Positions 61,594-64,000 of a stretch of DNA of 64,000 nt are shown in pieces. The stretch's first letter is position 1. Every line of letters begins with the position of its first letter. The stretch comes from Littorina saxatilis. Lineage: Eukaryota > Mollusca > Gastropoda > Littorinimorpha > Littorinidae. Position numbers and translations under genes: made by a program. The DNA is taken from the NCBI RefSeq assembly GCF_037325665.1, contig NC_090245.1:71644126-71708125 (forward strand), given 5' to 3'. The notes beneath the pieces were generated by a model. The model worked only from the letters and a program-made list of their open reading frames with translations, was not told the DNA's origin and ran no database searches.

Positions 61594-61977
61594 TTCTTCT
61601 TCTTCTTCTTCTGCGTTCGTGGGCTGAAACTCCCACATACACTCGTGTTTTTTGCACGAGTGGAATTTTACGTGTATGACCGTTTTTTACCCTGCCATTT
61701 AGGCAGCCATACGCCGTTTTCGGAGGAAGCATGCTGGGTATTTTCGTGTTTCTCTAACCCACCGAACTCTGACATGGATTACAGGATCTTTTTCGTGCGC
61801 ATTTGGTCTTGTGCTTGCGTGTACACACGGGGGTGTTCGGACACCGAGGAGAGTCTGCACACAAAGTTGACTCTGAGAAATAAATCTCTCGCCGAACGTG
61901 GGGACGAACTCACGCTGACAGCGGCCAACTGGATACAAATCCAGCGCGCTACCGACTGAGCTACATCCCCGCCACGG
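61594..61977 (-). mobile_element. Complete tRNA-derived SINE with 9-bp target duplication
   Basis: Flanked by CAAGATATC at 61585-61593 and 61978-61986. On the minus strand it begins GGCGGGGATGTAGCTCAGTC (A box) with a B-box-like GAGTTCGTCCC, continues with a conserved core (GAGTCAACTTTG) and ends in (GAA)n. Confidence 0.9.
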
Positions 61978-62117
61978 CAAGATATCAACTTCTGGAGTAG
62001 CAGTTTCCAACTGTACAGTTGTTCACTTTATAGAGAATTAGTCATCCAATTGCCGTCATCTTGGCTAATGAAAGCAAGTCTGACTGAAAAAACCCGATAC
62101 TGGCTAATCAAGCACTG

Positions 62118-62493
62118 ACTGACTATTAGGGTTTAACGTCCTCTTAGACCAACTGGTCTATATTGGAAGATCCCGCTGTGGCTACATGTCTTCTTCGACA
62201 CACCAGCATTGGGTTTGTCTCGTCAAAGTATCGAAATACGATCATGATAATCGGAGACAAGAGATGATGCATGCGTGTCTTCGTGTTTTCCGAGCCCTGA
62301 GACTTATGCTGTGAACGTGGGGTCTTTTTCGTGCGCATGTGTGCACACGGGGGTGTTCGGACACCGAAGAGAGTCTGCACAAAGTTGACTCTGAGAAATA
62401 AATCTCTCGCCGAACGTAGGGATCGAACCCACGCTGATAGCGACCAACTGGCTACAAAGCCAGCGCACTACCAACTGAGCTACGTCCCCGCCC
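62118..62493 (-). mobile_element. tRNA-derived SINE with alternative 3' half
   Basis: Flanked by AATCAAGCACTG at 62106-62117 and 62494-62505. The tRNA-like head (GACGTAGCTCAGTTGGTAG, GGGTTCGATCCC) and core match the neighbouring SINE. The 3' half is different, ending GACGTTAAACCCTAATAGTC. The head resembles a real tRNA but lacks a proper acceptor stem and continues into the SINE body. Confidence 0.88.
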
Positions 62494-62505
62494 AATCAAG
62501 CACTG

Positions 62506-63400
62506 CAACCACAGAGGGAAGAAGCTGAGTTATACCCTCTTTCATTGCTGCAACTGCAATTTTTATTTTAGCATCAGCATGACATGGTTCATATCAGTGT
62601 GTTACTCCAGCATTGGCGATTGAGTACTGTGAGTGTGAGTGTGATAAACATAGAATCTTACACTGTTAGTGTTACTTGGCTTCTCAATCAATAGGTGGTG
62701 TTCTATTCTTAAAATCGCCTGATAGATGTTTCCGTATATTCCTGCAGTCGACAGTTCGCGGTGGTCTGGAGTCTAGTGCAGTCTCTGTGTCACTGCAAGT
62801 GCCTATGTCCCGTAAATCGTTCACGAATAGGTGTTTGCGACTTGCAATATTACACAAGTAAGATAATTTCATAGTTGTATACAAATATAGAAAGCATGTT
62901 GATATAATAATGTCAATCATGTTTCTGTTTTAATTTGAAAAACTTTCTACAGAAATGTTAATGTCGTAAACATAGGCCACACAGGAAACAGACCGGATTC
63001 CATTTTAAGATTTTTCTGGCGTGTGCAGTGTGTTTGGTGGGCCAGAGATCTGTAGCAGAGCCTTTGTCGATACCGAAAGTAACTATCAAGAAATTAAGTT
63101 TTCTGTTAAATCAGAGTTACAATGGCATGTTCTGGTTGATTCATTAAGTGTAAAGGATATTTAAGTATCTCTGTATTATGTTGGAATAATTTTGCTTGGC
63201 TTTGACGCCGGTTTTTTGCTCGGAAAATAGTAGTGAAATGGATGCTCTATCCCCATAAAACGAGAAGTTGTTACACTTATAGTCGGTCAGTCCTGAGCGG
63301 GGAGTGGCAGCCTTGTGGGTTTTCTGTCCCTGGACGATTCCATGAAAAGTATGAGAAGAATTAATGTTCTGTGTCAAAAGGTTGATAGTGTGTGTGGAAG
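62506..63400. other. No feature recognised
   Basis: AT-rich sequence without a conserved exon, clear repeat boundaries or tRNA-like boxes. Confidence 0.4.
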
Positions 63401-63637
63401 GGGATACAGGGAATCCCACAGGGTGGAGTTTTTCAATAAAACTTGAAAACCATACTCGAATTTCTAAGAAATATCAAAAAAAATTGAAAAACATCAAATT
63501 CTACCGATGTCGCCAAGCATCACGTGACTTTCAGCGATATCAGCGACACGCTACAGGAACTAAATCCTGTGGTATTCCCTCCAGGAACTCCACCTACAGG
63601 GAATCCCACTCTTTTGGTCGACATAGACCCCATCAGC
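63401..63637. mobile_element. TIR element, family E copy 2 (partial)
   Basis: Carries the TIR that ends CCCCATCAGC and the interior (CGATGTCGCCAAGCATCACG) in reverse orientation relative to 4740-5125. The outer part of its left TIR is missing. Confidence 0.78.
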
Positions 63638-64000
63638 TTTAGTGACATATGTTGGTATGAAATAGTTCATAATGCCAAATAATTATCCCAAAATATATTA
63701 TGTAGGGCCAAATAGATGATTTTCGAAAATTACTCTGTCAGGATTATTAGCGGTGTGGAAGAGTGAGAGCCCCTTAACCTCGGACACGCTCTTCACAACA
63801 TTCGGAGCATGTTCCAGTTCCACTCTTCCGATCGGGATGAATAACTATAATTCTGATGCAGCGCGCACAATATCAATATGATACCCTTTTCTTGTGAAAG
63901 TCAGCTTTCGAAAGAAAATGGTATCGTATATGTAGCGGATGCTGCATAGCATATATAGACATATATATCAGGCTTAGTTGTTCGTCCCGATTGCAGGTTA
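63638..64000. other. No feature recognised
   Basis: AT-rich; contains a short TA-rich tract near 63950. No exon or repeat boundary could be supported. Confidence 0.35.

Noticed and set aside
61910-61977. A tRNA gene on the minus strand
   Set aside because: It has A- and B-box-like motifs but continues into a conserved SINE core, has no proper acceptor-stem closure, and lies within SINE target duplications. The same applies at 62420-62493.

Overview
The window looks like a piece of a mollusc nuclear genome, most likely a marine gastropod. That rests on intron-rich animal genes with canonical GT-AG introns, dense microsatellites, tRNA-headed SINEs, and retroposons ending in GACGTTAAACACCAAATAA, a tail I associate with gastropods. 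The assignment is inference, not a database result.

Four host protein genes can be read. (1) TIMM44 (+, about 5.4-35.4 kb): 15 exons and 459 codons, encoding the peripheral subunit of the mitochondrial TIM23 import motor. (2) A C9orf85 homologue (-, 36.5-38.3 kb): four coding exons, 199 residues, ending tail-to-tail with TIMM44 over a palindromic poly(A) signal. (3) ABHD17 (+, 43.9-49.0 kb): two coding exons, 288 residues, a depalmitoylase with its Ser-Asp-His triad. Its stop sits in a UGA-CUAG context and is followed by 128 further open codons in the same frame. (4) SNRNP35 (-, 60.5-61.2 kb): the U11/U12 minor-spliceosome 35K protein, in one coding exon.

Most other sequence is mobile DNA, much of it nested. 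TIMM44 intron 6 holds a young DIRS-type tyrosine-recombinase retrotransposon (14.36-25.30 kb). It is interrupted by a 4.8-kb DNA transposon with terminal inverted repeats of about 546 bp and an open 963-residue transposase. Also present are six Harbinger-like MITEs (one abutting the TIMM44 exon 2 splice donor), several pogo-like and piggyBac-like MITEs, SINEs with clear target-site duplications, LINE 3' fragments, a Helitron end, and a foldback element with inverted iterons.

The most striking mobile-element pattern is a set of eight repeats from four sequence families (A, B, C, F). They share one terminal architecture: a 5' stem-loop, a complementary subterminal motif, then a 3' mini-hairpin followed by CTTGTT. 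This resembles non-autonomous Helentrons.

The strongest candidate for undescribed host biology is stop-codon readthrough of ABHD17.
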